A DNA stretch of 64,000 nt from Bordetella parapertussis (GTDB taxonomy: Bacteria; Pseudomonadota; Gammaproteobacteria; Burkholderiales; Casimicrobiaceae): positions 1 to 64,000 of the forward strand of contig CALQLA020000009.1 in the NCBI GenBank assembly GCA_943331295.2, given 5' to 3'. Of this stretch, positions 37,500 to 46,205 are shown piece after piece. The number at the start of each line of letters is the position of its first letter. Position 1 is the first letter of the stretch. The position numbers and the translations under genes were made by a program. Under the pieces are notes generated by a model that saw nothing but the letters and a program-made list of their open reading frames with translations, made no database searches and had not been told where the DNA came from.

Positions 37500-38396
37500 A
37501 TGTGTGGAATCGTAGGATTGCTGGTGAAGAACCCCGCGCTGCGCGACCAGCTGGGCGAGCTCATGATGCCCATGCTGATCGGCATGACCGAGCGCGGGCC
37601 CGAATCCGCGGGGCTCGCCGTGTTCACTGCGCCGATCGCGGGTGACCGGCGCAAGTACAGCATCTATTCGGGCAAGGTCACCGGCGACTGGCCCGCGTTC
37701 ACCGCGGCCGCGCAGCGCGAGCTCGGCGCCGACACGACGGTGGCCGTGCAGGCCAACCACGCGGTGGTGGAAACCGCGGCCGGCCCGGCGCGCGTCCGGG
37801 CGTGGCTTTCGGCGGCTTACCCGCACTACCACGTGCTGTCCGTCGGGCAGTTCATCGATCTCTACAAGGACACCGGGACGCCGGCGGAGGTCGCGGCGCG
37901 CTACGACTTCCCGCACCTGCACGGCACCCACCTCGTGGGTCATACGCGGATGGCGACCGAGACCGCGGTCACGCCGGAGCGCGCGCACCCGTTCACGGCC
38001 GGCGAGGACTTCTGCCTCGTGCACAACGGCTCGCTGTCGAATCCGTACAGCATCAGGCGCAAGCTCGAGCCGCTCGGCATCACGTTCGAAACCGACAACG
38101 ACACCGAGGCCGCGTGCCGCTTCCTCGAGTGGCGGATGCGCGAGGGCGACAGCCTCGAGACCGCGCTGACGAAGGGCTTCGACGAGCTCGACGGCTTCTA
38201 CACGTTCCTGATGGGGACGAAGGACGAGCTGGCGCTGGTGCGCGACGCGTTCTCGTGCAAGCCGGCGATCGTCGCCGAGACCGACGACTACGTCGCCATT
38301 TCCTCGGAGTTCCGCTCCCTCGCGAAGCTCCCGGGCGTGAAGAACGCCAACATTTTCGAGCCCAAACCGGAGCAGGTCTACGTATGGCGAGCGTAA
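37500..38396 (+). CDS. mgsA: N-methylglutamate synthase subunit A (class II amidotransferase)
   Basis: This 298-residue Ntn amidotransferase hydrolyses the gamma-glutamylmethylamide side chain and passes methylamine to the synthase subunit. The N-terminal nucleophile follows the initiator Met (MCGIVGLLVKN). Other marks are TERGPESAGLAVF, HLVGHTRMATETAVTPERAH, LVHNGSLSNPY and ETDNDTEAACRFLEWRM. It corresponds to the PurF-type domain of glutamate synthase and to GlxB of rhizobia. The gene is 12 bases after gmaS, and its last 13 bases overlap mgsB. ATG 37500 is fixed by the required Met-Cys. Confidence 0.88.
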   Translation: MCGIVGLLVKNPALRDQLGELMMPMLIGMTERGPESAGLAVFTAPIAGDRRKYSIYSGKVTGDWPAFTAAAQRELGADTTVAVQANHAVVETAAGPARVRAWLSAAYPHYHVLSVGQFIDLYKDTGTPAEVAARYDFPHLHGTHLVGHTRMATETAVTPERAHPFTAGEDFCLVHNGSLSNPYSIRRKLEPLGITFETDNDTEAACRFLEWRMREGDSLETALTKGFDELDGFYTFLMGTKDELALVRDAFSCKPAIVAETDDYVAISSEFRSLAKLPGVKNANIFEPKPEQVYVWRA

Positions 38397-39070
38397 CGTT
38401 CGATCTGGCCGAGACGCCACTGCGGCAGCTCAACTGGTACCTGCATCGCGAGCTTCCGCCGGGCGACCTGCACGTCACGGTGAACAACCCGGACGGCGCC
38501 CACAGCATCGCCGTCGGCGTCAACGCGCCGATCGACATCGACATCGAGGGGCACGCGGGCTACTACGCGGCCGGCATGAACCAGCTGGCGCGGGTGACCA
38601 TCCACGGCAACGCCGGTCCCGCCGTGGCCGAGAACATGATGTCCGGCCGGGTCCACGTGATGGGCTTCGCGTCGGTTGCCGCCGGTGCGTCGGGTCAGGG
38701 TGGCCTGCTCGTCATCGACGGCGACGCGTCGCTCCGCTGCGGCATCTCGATGAAGGGCATCGACATCGTCGTCGCCGGCAGCGTCGGCGACTTCTCGGCG
38801 TTCATGGCGCAGGAAGGCCGGCTCGTGATCTGCGGTGACGCCGGCGACGCGCTGGCCGACTCGATCTACGAGGCCGTGATCTACCTCCGCGGGCAGGCGA
38901 AGTCGCTGGGCGCCGATGCCCACGAGGAGCCGATGACCGACGCCGACTACGCCGCGGTGGCCGGGCTGCTGGCCGCCGCCGGCTTCAAGCACGACCCGCG
39001 GGAATTTCGCCGCATTGCGTCGATGCGCAGCCTGTACCACTGGAACGCCGACGCCGATCAGGAGTATTGA
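38384..39070 (+). CDS. mgsB: N-methylglutamate synthase subunit B (GXGXG domain)
   Basis: This 228-residue subunit is a beta-helix of the GXGXG family, like the C-terminal domain of the glutamate synthase large subunit, and has a structural role in the complex. Glycine-rich rungs are visible: IDIEGHAGYYAAGMNQLARV, TIHGNAGPAVAENMMSGRVH, LLVIDGDASLRCGISMKGID, LVICGDAGDALADSIYEAV. ATG 38384 lies inside the end of mgsA (13-base overlap in another frame), and its stop overlaps the mgsC ATG by one base (TGATG), so all three subunits are translated as a coupled unit. Confidence 0.88.
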   Translation: MASVTFDLAETPLRQLNWYLHRELPPGDLHVTVNNPDGAHSIAVGVNAPIDIDIEGHAGYYAAGMNQLARVTIHGNAGPAVAENMMSGRVHVMGFASVAAGASGQGGLLVIDGDASLRCGISMKGIDIVVAGSVGDFSAFMAQEGRLVICGDAGDALADSIYEAVIYLRGQAKSLGADAHEEPMTDADYAAVAGLLAAAGFKHDPREFRRIASMRSLYHWNADADQEY

Positions 39071-40437
39071 TGAACGAGCCGATCCGCTTCATGAACCGCC
39101 CCGAGCTCGAGGAGAGCGCGGGCTTCAACCGCGCGACGATCGACTACATCCACCGCGCCGCGGCGCACGGCCTCTACGAGATCCGCGGCCTCGGCGCCAA
39201 GCGCAAGGTGCCGCATTTCGACGACCTGCTTTTCCTCGCCGCGTCGCTGTCGCGCTATCCGCTGGAAGGCTACCGCGAGCGCTGCGAGTCGAAGACCGTG
39301 CTCGGTACCCGCTTCGCGAAGAAGCCCATCGAGCTCGCGATGCCGATCACCATCGCCGGGATGAGCTTCGGCTCGCTGTCCGCGAACGTGAAGCAGGCGC
39401 TCGGCATGGCCGCGACCGAGGTCGGCACGTCGACGACCACCGGCGACGGCGGGATGACGCAGGAAGAGCGGCTGTCGTCGAAGCACCTCGTCTACCAGTG
39501 CCTGCCGTCGCGCTACGGCTTCAACCCCGACGACGTGCGCCGCGCCGACGCCATCGAGATCGTCATCGGCCAGGGCGCCAAGCCGGGCGGTGGCGGCATG
39601 CTGCTGGGCCAGAAGATCAACCCGCGCGTCGCGCGGATGCGGCACCTGCCTGAAGGCATCGACCAGCGCTCGGCGTGCCGGCATCCGGACTGGACCGGTC
39701 CGGACGACCTGACGATCAAGATCGCCGAGCTGCGCGAGATCACCGACTGGGAAAAGCCCATCTACGTGAAGATCGGCGCCACGCGCACGTTCAACGACGT
39801 CAAGCTCGCGATCATCGCGGGTGCGGACGTGGTCGTCGTCGACGGGATGCAGGGCGGCACCGCGGCGACGCAGTCGGTGTTCATCGAGAACGTCGGCGTG
39901 CCGACGCTGGCCGCGGTCCGGCAGGCGGTCGACGCGATCGAGGACCTCAACATGACCGGCAAGGTGCAGCTGATCGTGTCGGGAGGCATCCGCAGTGGCG
40001 CCGACGTCGCGAAGGCGCTGGCGATGGGCGCCGATGCCGTGTCGATCGGGCAGGGCATCCTGATCGCGCTGGGCTGCAACAGCGACTCCTACGTGCAGGA
40101 CGGCGTCCACCATCCGGCCGGTCCCGACTACGAGCGACTCGGCACGGCCGCCGGCTATTGCCACCACTGCCACACGGGCCGATGCCCGGTTGGCGTCACC
40201 ACGCAGGATCCGGTGCTGGAGAAGCGGCTGGAGCCGGCGGTGGGGGCGAAGCGCGTGCGCAACTACCTGAAGACGCTGAACATGGAACTCACGACGATCG
40301 CGCGCGCGTGCGGCAAGCAGAACGTCCATCACCTCGAGCGCGAGGACCTGGTCGCGCTGACGGTGGAAGCCGCGGCGATGGCCAACGTGCCGCTCGCGGG
40401 CACCGACTGGGTTCCCGGCCGCCACCATCCGGCATGA
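39070..40437 (+). CDS. mgsC: N-methylglutamate synthase subunit C (FMN/Fe-S synthase)
   Basis: This 455-residue subunit is the FMN-binding TIM-barrel core related to the glutamate synthase central and FMN domains. It should form N-methylglutamate from methylamine and 2-oxoglutarate. It has MSFGSLSANVKQALGMAATE, STTTGDGGMTQEERLSSKHL, GQGAKPGGGGMLLGQKINPR, GTAATQSVFIENVGVPTLAA, IVSGGIRSGADVAKALAMGA for FMN phosphate, and the cluster cysteines in YCHHCHTGRCPVGVTTQDP. ATG 39070 overlaps the mgsB stop; a TTG three bases earlier is less likely. An inverted-repeat element 11 bases after the stop may end the gmaS-mgsABC transcript. Confidence 0.9.
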   Translation: MNEPIRFMNRPELEESAGFNRATIDYIHRAAAHGLYEIRGLGAKRKVPHFDDLLFLAASLSRYPLEGYRERCESKTVLGTRFAKKPIELAMPITIAGMSFGSLSANVKQALGMAATEVGTSTTTGDGGMTQEERLSSKHLVYQCLPSRYGFNPDDVRRADAIEIVIGQGAKPGGGGMLLGQKINPRVARMRHLPEGIDQRSACRHPDWTGPDDLTIKIAELREITDWEKPIYVKIGATRTFNDVKLAIIAGADVVVVDGMQGGTAATQSVFIENVGVPTLAAVRQAVDAIEDLNMTGKVQLIVSGGIRSGADVAKALAMGADAVSIGQGILIALGCNSDSYVQDGVHHPAGPDYERLGTAAGYCHHCHTGRCPVGVTTQDPVLEKRLEPAVGAKRVRNYLKTLNMELTTIARACGKQNVHHLEREDLVALTVEAAAMANVPLAGTDWVPGRHHPA

Positions 40438-40447
40438 GCACAACCGC

Positions 40448-40536
40448 GTAGCCCGGCGTTGAGCGCCAGCGAAACCCGGGGGGCGGTGGCCATTGCCCCG
40501 TGCACCCGGGTTTCGCGTGCGCTCAACCCGGGCTAC
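40448..40536. repeat. Inverted-repeat element, copy C
   Basis: An 89-base copy of the same element, starting GTAGCCCGGCGTTGAGC and ending GCTCAACCCGGGCTAC, with inner GCGAAACCCGGG and CCCGGGTTTCGC arms. It begins 11 bases after the mgsC stop and precedes the XRE-cupin gene. Its hairpin is in a good position to act as a terminator or message stabiliser for gmaS-mgsABC. Confidence 0.85.
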
Positions 40537-40631
40537 GGCATCGGTCACGGCCGCGACGCTGCGCGGTGGACGGACCCGTCGGGTCGGGCGTAACATCCGG
40601 GACGACGCGCACCCCCTCCGAGCCGAGAAAA

Positions 40632-41255
40632 ATGACAGAAAAAGAACCCGAAGCGAACAACACGCGGCGGGACCTCGAGCGGCACATCGGGCAGACGGTG
40701 CGCAAGCTGCGGCTGCAGCAGAACCTCACGATCGCCGAGATCGCGCGCAAGGCCCAGATCAGCAGCGGCATGCTGAGCAAGATCGAGAACAGCCAGACGT
40801 CGGCCAGCCTCGACACGCTCGCGAGCCTCGCGGATGCGCTGGGCGCGACGCTGGCGGGCCTCTTCAGCGGGTTCTCGTCGGAGGAGGGCGGTGCCCAGCA
40901 CGTCAAGAGCGGACAGGGCCCGGAAGTCGTCCGTCGCGGCACCAAGCGCGGCCACACCTACCACCTGCTCGCGATCGAGCGCGGGCCGCGGCGCGTGTTC
41001 GAGCCGTTCCTCGTGACGCTGAACAACAAGAGCGAGATCTTCCCCGGCTTCGAGCACCCGGGCATCGAGTTCATCTACGTCCTGCAGGGCAAGATCCGCT
41101 ACCGCCACGGCAAGTCGAGCTACCTGCTGGGTCCCGGGGATTCGCTGACCTTCCGCGGCAACGTGCCCCACGGGCCGGAAAAGCTGATCAAGCTGCCGAT
41201 CAAGATGCTGGCGATCATCATCTACGACGACGAGATGGCGCGCCTCGTGATCTGA
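40632..41255 (+). CDS. XRE-family regulator with cupin domain (PuuR type)
   Basis: This 207-residue transcription factor has an N-terminal helix-turn-helix (IGQTVRKLRLQQNLTIAEIA, then RKAQISSGMLSKIENSQ) and a C-terminal cupin sensor domain (FPGFEHPGIEFIYVLQGKIR, LLGPGDSLTFRGNVPHGPEK), in which histidines could hold a metal. Proteins of this plan regulate polyamine and amine catabolism (PuuR). It sits between gmaS-mgsABC and the mgd genes, so it probably controls one or both in response to an amine or a gamma-glutamyl compound. ATG 40632 is preceded by AGCCGAGAAAA, a weak binding site. Confidence 0.85.
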   Translation: MTEKEPEANNTRRDLERHIGQTVRKLRLQQNLTIAEIARKAQISSGMLSKIENSQTSASLDTLASLADALGATLAGLFSGFSSEEGGAQHVKSGQGPEVVRRGTKRGHTYHLLAIERGPRRVFEPFLVTLNNKSEIFPGFEHPGIEFIYVLQGKIRYRHGKSSYLLGPGDSLTFRGNVPHGPEKLIKLPIKMLAIIIYDDEMARLVI

Positions 41256-41307
41256 CGCCCGCCGTCGCGGCGCGATTCGCGCGCGGCGTTCCTGCAAGGC
41301 CCCGCGC

Positions 41308-42270
41308 GTGCTCGACCTCAAGTCCCTCAAGGTATTCCTCGCCGTCGCCGAGCTCGGCAACATGACCGCGGCCGGCCGCCGGCTGGGCCTCACGCAGTCC
41401 GCGGTGTCGCAGGCGGTCCGGCAGCTGGAGGAAAGCCTGGGCGCCGTGCTGATCGCGCGCGAGCGCCGGCCGCTGGCGCTGACGGCCGCCGGCGTCGCGC
41501 TGCGCGAGCGCGGCGCCGCGCTGATGGCCGAGGCGGAGACGCTTTTTCGCAGCGTCCGCGAGCAGGCGGGCAACCAGGCCCAGCTGCTGCGCCTCGGCAT
41601 GGTCGATTCTTTCGCCGCCACCGTCGGCCCGCCGCTCGTGCAGCACCTGCTGGCGTCGGCGGTGCAGATTCACGTGGCATCGGGGCTGGCGCCGGGGCTC
41701 GGCGCGTCGCTGCTCGAGCGCCGCCTCGACGTGATCGTCACCACCGACCCGCCGCCGCCGGCGGCGAGCACGATCGCGCTCGACCGGCATCCGGTGCTGT
41801 CCGAGCGCTACGTGCTGCTGCTGCCGAAGGCGCTCGCGAAGGGGCGCTCGCACGTGGCACCGCCGCTGTCGGAGCTGTCCGCCCGGCTGCCGATGGTCCG
41901 CTTCAACCGCGATTCGCACATCGGGGCGCAGGTCGACGAGTACTTGCGCGCGGCGGGACTGGCACCGCCCAACCGGCTGCAGATCGACACGGCCGACAGC
42001 CTGGTCGCAATGGTCGCGGGCGGCCTCGGCTGGTCGCTGATCACGCCGCTGTGCCTGCTGCAGGCGCGCGCCGACCCGCGGACCGTGGCTGCGCTGTCGC
42101 TGCCGGACGGCGGGCTCGCGCGTGAGTTCTCGCTGGTGGCGCGGCGCGGCGAGTACGGCGGCCTGCCGCAGTCGATGGCCCGCCATGCGGCGGAAATCTT
42201 CCGCACGCGGCTGCAGCCGCAGCTGGCGCGGCTCGCACCCTGGCTGGTCGAGGCGGTCAGCGTCGGCTGA
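41308..42270 (+). CDS. LysR-family transcriptional regulator
   Basis: This 320-residue LysR regulator has the winged helix LKSLKVFLAVAELGNMTAAG, RRLGLTQSAVSQAVRQLEES and a periplasmic-binding-protein-like effector domain (LRLGMVDSFAATVGPPLVQH, LERRLDVIVTTD, DSLVAMVAGGLGWSLITPL). The start is GTG 41308, giving the usual MLDLKSLKVF N-terminus. It follows the XRE-cupin gene by 52 bases on the same strand and converges on mgdD (22-base gap), not divergent from a target operon as LysR genes often are. The effector is unknown; amine metabolism is inferred from context. Confidence 0.88.
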   Translation: MLDLKSLKVFLAVAELGNMTAAGRRLGLTQSAVSQAVRQLEESLGAVLIARERRPLALTAAGVALRERGAALMAEAETLFRSVREQAGNQAQLLRLGMVDSFAATVGPPLVQHLLASAVQIHVASGLAPGLGASLLERRLDVIVTTDPPPPAASTIALDRHPVLSERYVLLLPKALAKGRSHVAPPLSELSARLPMVRFNRDSHIGAQVDEYLRAAGLAPPNRLQIDTADSLVAMVAGGLGWSLITPLCLLQARADPRTVAALSLPDGGLAREFSLVARRGEYGGLPQSMARHAAEIFRTRLQPQLARLAPWLVEAVSVG

Positions 42271-42292
42271 CGCCGCTCGCGGTGCCCTGGCG

Positions 42293-42913
42293 CTACGCGG
42301 CGCCGAAGGGGGCGCCCGGCAGCAGGTCGAACCCGAATTGCGCGGCGGCGGCGGCGAGCGTGGCGCCGACGTCGGCGGCAAAGCTCCGGGCGACGAAGAT
42401 CGTGAACGCGTCCTCGCGCGGCCGATGGTAGAGCGCGCCGACGTGACCGAAGACGCTCTGCGCGCAGGTGCCCGGGGGGAAGGCGCGGCGGTGAAGGTCG
42501 AGCGGACACCCCGAGGCGAGCACCGACGCCGCCGGCGCGCCCTCGAGCGTCCAGGCCACGCGCGAGACGGACACGTCGAACACCGCGCCGCCGGCGGCGT
42601 TGAGCGCGGAACGTGTCGCGGCGAAATCGGCGAGCGGATGCGACGGCCCGGGCGCGGCGCCGGCGAGCGCCAGCCACGACGCGGGTCCGAGCCAAAGCAC
42701 CGACAGATGGGGCGTGGTCGCCGTCGTGTTCGGGGCAAGCGGCAGTGCGACGCCGAGCCACGCCGCCGCCTCCGCCGCAAAACCACCGCGCTCAGGATTG
42801 CCCTGGAGGTTCCAGGCGACGGCGATCGTCGTCGGCCGGAGCGTCAGCACCGTCGGACCGGGCACGCCGTAGTGGCCCGGCGCGAGGGCATCCGGATTTC
42901 CGATGTCAGACAC
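42293..42913 (-). CDS. mgdD: N-methylglutamate dehydrogenase subunit D (SoxG-like)
   Basis: This ~206-residue subunit resembles the gamma subunit of heterotetrameric sarcosine oxidase (SoxG), which has a GcvT-like fold and completes the complex. Visible pieces are GPTVLTLRPTTIAVAWNLQG, LSVLWLGPASWLALAGAAPG, LNAAGGAVFDVSVSRVAWTL and GCPLDLHRRAFPPGTCAQSV. The start is uncertain: GTG 42913 overlaps the end of mgdC by eight bases, with no ATG available; coupling to mgdC is likely. It is the last gene of the mgdABCD set. By sequence alone it could equally be a true sarcosine oxidase gamma subunit. Confidence 0.78.
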   Translation of the reverse strand: MSDIGNPDALAPGHYGVPGPTVLTLRPTTIAVAWNLQGNPERGGFAAEAAAWLGVALPLAPNTTATTPHLSVLWLGPASWLALAGAAPGPSHPLADFAATRSALNAAGGAVFDVSVSRVAWTLEGAPAASVLASGCPLDLHRRAFPPGTCAQSVFGHVGALYHRPREDAFTIFVARSFAADVGATLAAAAAQFGFDLLPGAPFGAA

Positions 42914-45900
42914 GCATGCGCTCCCCGTCCGGGTCGATGAAGCAGGGCGGGCCGACGGTGACGCGGACTTTCGCATCGGCCAGCGGCGACACCGCCCACA
43001 GGGTCTCGCCGTGCCGCGCGCGGCCGTTGGCGACGAGCGCCAGCGCGATCCAGGCGTCGAGGTTCGGGCTCCAGCACCACGACGTGACGTGGCCCAGCAT
43101 CGGGTTCGGCAGCGGCGCGTCGGGATCGGCGACGATCTTCGCCGCGCGCGGCATCGGCGCGCCGTCCTGCGTGGTGAGTCCGACGAGCTGCCAGCGGTCG
43201 GGCGCGACGAGCGCCGGCCGTCCGAGCAGCGGCTTGCCGATGCACCACTTGCCGGCATTGACCATCTTGCCCATGCCGAGGTCGTCGGCGGTGGTGCGGC
43301 CGTCGGCCTCCGGGCCGATCACGACGTGGCCCTTCTCGATGCGCAAGGTGCCCATCGCCTCGGTGCCGTAGGGCATGATCCCGAATTCCTCGCCCGCCGC
43401 GAGCAGCGCCTCCCACATCGCGCGCCCGCGGTCGGCCGGCACGTGGACCTCGTACGCGTTCTCGCCCGAGTAGCTCATCCGGAACAGCCGCGCCGGTATC
43501 GGCCCGCCGGCGCCGCGCACGGTGCATTCGCCGACGGCGAGGAACGGGAACGCGGCATTGGACACGTCGATGTCGACGACCTTCGCCAGCACGGCGCGCG
43601 CCTGCGGGCCGGCCAGCGCCACCGAGGCCCACTGCTCGGTGACCGAGGTGACGAAGACCTCGAGGTCCGGCCAGTCGGCCTGCAGCAGGTACTCGAGCTG
43701 CTGCATCACCTTGACCGCGTTCACCGTCGTGGTGGTCATCAGGTAGTGCGTGTCGGCGAGCCGGGACGTCGTGCCGTCGTCCATCACCAGGCCGTCGTCG
43801 CGCAGCATCACGCCGTAGCGGCACCGGCCGACAGCGAGGTTGTCCCAGCGGTTGATGTAGACGCGCGACAGCAGCTCCGCGGCGTCCTTGCCCTGCAGCT
43901 CGATCTTGCCCAGCGTCGATACGTCGACGATGCCGACGTGGGTGCGCGCGTTGACCGCCTCCCGGTTCGCCGCATCGAACTCGGATTCGCCGGGGCGCGG
44001 ATACGAATGCGGCCGCCTCCAGAGCCCGACGTTGACGAAGCGGGCGCCGCGCGCGGCGTGCCACTCGTGCATCGCCGACTGTCGCGTCGGCTCGACGTGC
44101 ACGCCGGCCTCGTGACCCGGGAACGCGCCCAGCGTCACCGGCGTGTACGGCGGGCGGAACGTCGTGGTCCCGACGGCCGGTATCGTGATGCCCAGCTGCT
44201 CGGCCTGCAGCGCGAGGCCGATGATGTTGCTGGTCTTGCCCTGGTCGGTGCCCATCCCGAGCGTCGTGTAGCGCTTCAGGTGCTCCACCGAGTGGTAGCC
44301 CTCGCGCGCCGCGAGCGCGATGTCGTTTGCCGTGACGTCGTTCTGCAGGTCGATGAAGCGCTTGGCGCGGGGTTTACGCGCCGGGATCGACCACAGCGGC
44401 TGCAGCGCGCCGGCGGCGACAACCGCCGCCTGCGGCATGGCCGGCGCGGCGCCGGAACCGATGCCCGCGCGTTCCGCCGCGGCGAGGCCCGCGGCATGGC
44501 CGTCGGCCAGCGACTCTGCCAGCCCGAACCGCCCGTTCGCCGCGCCGGCCGGCTGCACCGGCAGCGGCGATGCATCAGGGACGAACGTCGCGAGCGTGTC
44601 GTCGTAGCGGAGCTTGCCGCGGGCGTGCGAGAACAGGTGCACGGCCGGGTTCCAGCCGCCGGACACGCAGACGAGGTCGCAGTCGATGCGCCGCGACCCA
44701 CCCGCGCCCGGGGCGAGCGGCGCGACATCGACGGCGGTGACGTGCAGCTTGCCGTGCGCGCCGACGATGGCGCTGCCGGCGAGGATGGGCAGGCCGGCCG
44801 CGCGGGCCTCGGCCGGGAGCGCGCCGGTGAGGCCCGACTCGGGCCGGGCATCGACGATCGCGGCTACGCCCACCCCGGCGCCGTGCAGCGCGAGCGCGGT
44901 CGCATAGGCCGAGTCGTTGTTCGCGAATACCACCGCGCGGCGACCCGGCCGGACGCCGTAGCGCCGCACGTAGCTCAACGCGGCGCCGGCGAGCAGCGTG
45001 CCGGGCAGGTCGTTGTTGGCGTAGGCGATCGCGCGCTCGTGCGCGCCGGTCGCGAACACGATCGCCGCGGCGCGCACCTTCCACAGCCGTTGCCGCGGCA
45101 CGTGCGCCGGCGACTGCGGCAGGGCGTCGGTGACGCGCTCGATCAGGCCGACGAGGTTGCCGTCGTAGTGGCCGAACGCGGTCGTCCGCGGCAGCAGCGT
45201 CACGTCGGGCATCCTGGCCAATGCCGCGACCGTCGTGGCGCCCCAGGCCGCCGCGGGCATGCCGTCGATGGCCTCGCTGGTCTCGACCAGCCCGGCGCCG
45301 AGCGCGGGGGCCTCGTCGCAGACGATCACGCGCGCGCCGCGTGCCGCCGCGGCGCGCGCCGCGGCGAGGCCGGCCGCGCCGGCACCGACGACCAGCACGT
45401 CGCAGTGCGCGTACCGGTGCTCGTAGTGGTCGGGATCCGGCGCGGATGAGCCGCGACCCATGCCGGCCGCGTGCCGGATCACGTGCTCGTAGCGCAGCCA
45501 CCAGCGCGGCGTGGCCGGCCACATGAAGGTCTTGTAGTAGAAGCCCGACGGGAAGAACGCCGAAAGAACGTTGTTGATCGCGCCGACGTCGAACCGCAGC
45601 GACGGCCAGCGGTTCTGGCTGGCGGCGACCAGCCCGTCGTGCAACTCGACCTGCGTCGCCCGCGCGTTGGGCTCGGTCCGCGCGCCGACGGAGAGCTGGA
45701 CCAGCGCGTTGGGCTCCTCGGCGCCGGCGGACAGGATGCCGCGCGGCCGGTGGTACTTGAAGCTGCGGCCGACCAGGTGGATGCCGTTGGCGAGCAGTGC
45801 GGAGGCCAGCGTGTCGCCGGCATATCCGCCGTACGACGCTCCGTCCCACGTGAACGAGACCGGCGACCCGCGGTCGATCGCGCCGCCGTCCGCCAGCCGG

Positions 45901-45914
45901 AACGGCTGCGTCAT
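42906..45914 (-). CDS. mgdC: N-methylglutamate dehydrogenase subunit C (SoxA-like alpha subunit)
   Basis: This 1002-residue subunit resembles sarcosine oxidase alpha. Domains in order: a 2Fe-2S ferredoxin-like fold without cluster cysteines (VSFTWDGASYGGYAGDTLAS), a dinucleotide-binding domain (CDVLVVGAGAAGLAAARAAA), a second nucleotide fold, and a C-terminal GcvT/aminomethyltransferase domain (GIVDVSTLGKIELQGKDAAE, FRMSYSGENAYEVHVPADRG, LRIEKGHVVIGPEADGRTTA) that hands the methylene group to tetrahydrofolate. ATG 45914 overlaps the mgdB stop by four bases (ATGA). With gmaS-mgsABC 2-9 kb away, an N-methylglutamate substrate is more likely than sarcosine. Confidence 0.87.
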   Translation of the reverse strand: MTQPFRLADGGAIDRGSPVSFTWDGASYGGYAGDTLASALLANGIHLVGRSFKYHRPRGILSAGAEEPNALVQLSVGARTEPNARATQVELHDGLVAASQNRWPSLRFDVGAINNVLSAFFPSGFYYKTFMWPATPRWWLRYEHVIRHAAGMGRGSSAPDPDHYEHRYAHCDVLVVGAGAAGLAAARAAAARGARVIVCDEAPALGAGLVETSEAIDGMPAAAWGATTVAALARMPDVTLLPRTTAFGHYDGNLVGLIERVTDALPQSPAHVPRQRLWKVRAAAIVFATGAHERAIAYANNDLPGTLLAGAALSYVRRYGVRPGRRAVVFANNDSAYATALALHGAGVGVAAIVDARPESGLTGALPAEARAAGLPILAGSAIVGAHGKLHVTAVDVAPLAPGAGGSRRIDCDLVCVSGGWNPAVHLFSHARGKLRYDDTLATFVPDASPLPVQPAGAANGRFGLAESLADGHAAGLAAAERAGIGSGAAPAMPQAAVVAAGALQPLWSIPARKPRAKRFIDLQNDVTANDIALAAREGYHSVEHLKRYTTLGMGTDQGKTSNIIGLALQAEQLGITIPAVGTTTFRPPYTPVTLGAFPGHEAGVHVEPTRQSAMHEWHAARGARFVNVGLWRRPHSYPRPGESEFDAANREAVNARTHVGIVDVSTLGKIELQGKDAAELLSRVYINRWDNLAVGRCRYGVMLRDDGLVMDDGTTSRLADTHYLMTTTTVNAVKVMQQLEYLLQADWPDLEVFVTSVTEQWASVALAGPQARAVLAKVVDIDVSNAAFPFLAVGECTVRGAGGPIPARLFRMSYSGENAYEVHVPADRGRAMWEALLAAGEEFGIMPYGTEAMGTLRIEKGHVVIGPEADGRTTADDLGMGKMVNAGKWCIGKPLLGRPALVAPDRWQLVGLTTQDGAPMPRAAKIVADPDAPLPNPMLGHVTSWCWSPNLDAWIALALVANGRARHGETLWAVSPLADAKVRVTVGPPCFIDPDGERMRV

Positions 45915-46186
45915 GCCGCGACCCCGGCGAGAGGGGCATCCAGCCGCGCGCTGGCAAGGATGTCGTGCGTGCGGGTGTCGCGGCGGACCTTGAACCAGCG
46001 CCGGCAGCCCGCGCCGTGCAGCCACAGCTCGTCGTGCGGCCCCGCCGGGTTGTCGCGGATGTAGACGTACTCGAACCACGCGGTCTCGGGCGCGTCGTTG
46101 GCCGGGCGCTTCACCGTGGCGTCGCCGCCGTACGTGAACTCGACCTGGTTGCGCGGGCCGCACCAGGGGCAGGGGATCAGCATCAT
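45911..46186 (-). CDS. mgdB: N-methylglutamate dehydrogenase subunit B (SoxD-like delta subunit)
   Basis: This 91-residue small subunit resembles sarcosine oxidase delta, which holds a structural zinc. It begins MLIPCPWCGPRNQVEFTYGG (first Cys pair CPWC) and has a later Cys in LHGAGCRRWFKVRRDTRTHD together with histidines nearby, all usual for SoxD. The double ATG at 46186/46183 leaves a one-codon start ambiguity. It sits 19 bases after mgdA and overlaps mgdC by four bases. Confidence 0.88.
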   Translation of the reverse strand: MMLIPCPWCGPRNQVEFTYGGDATVKRPANDAPETAWFEYVYIRDNPAGPHDELWLHGAGCRRWFKVRRDTRTHDILASARLDAPLAGVAA

Positions 46187-46205
46187 GATGTGGTGGCGCC
46201 CATGG

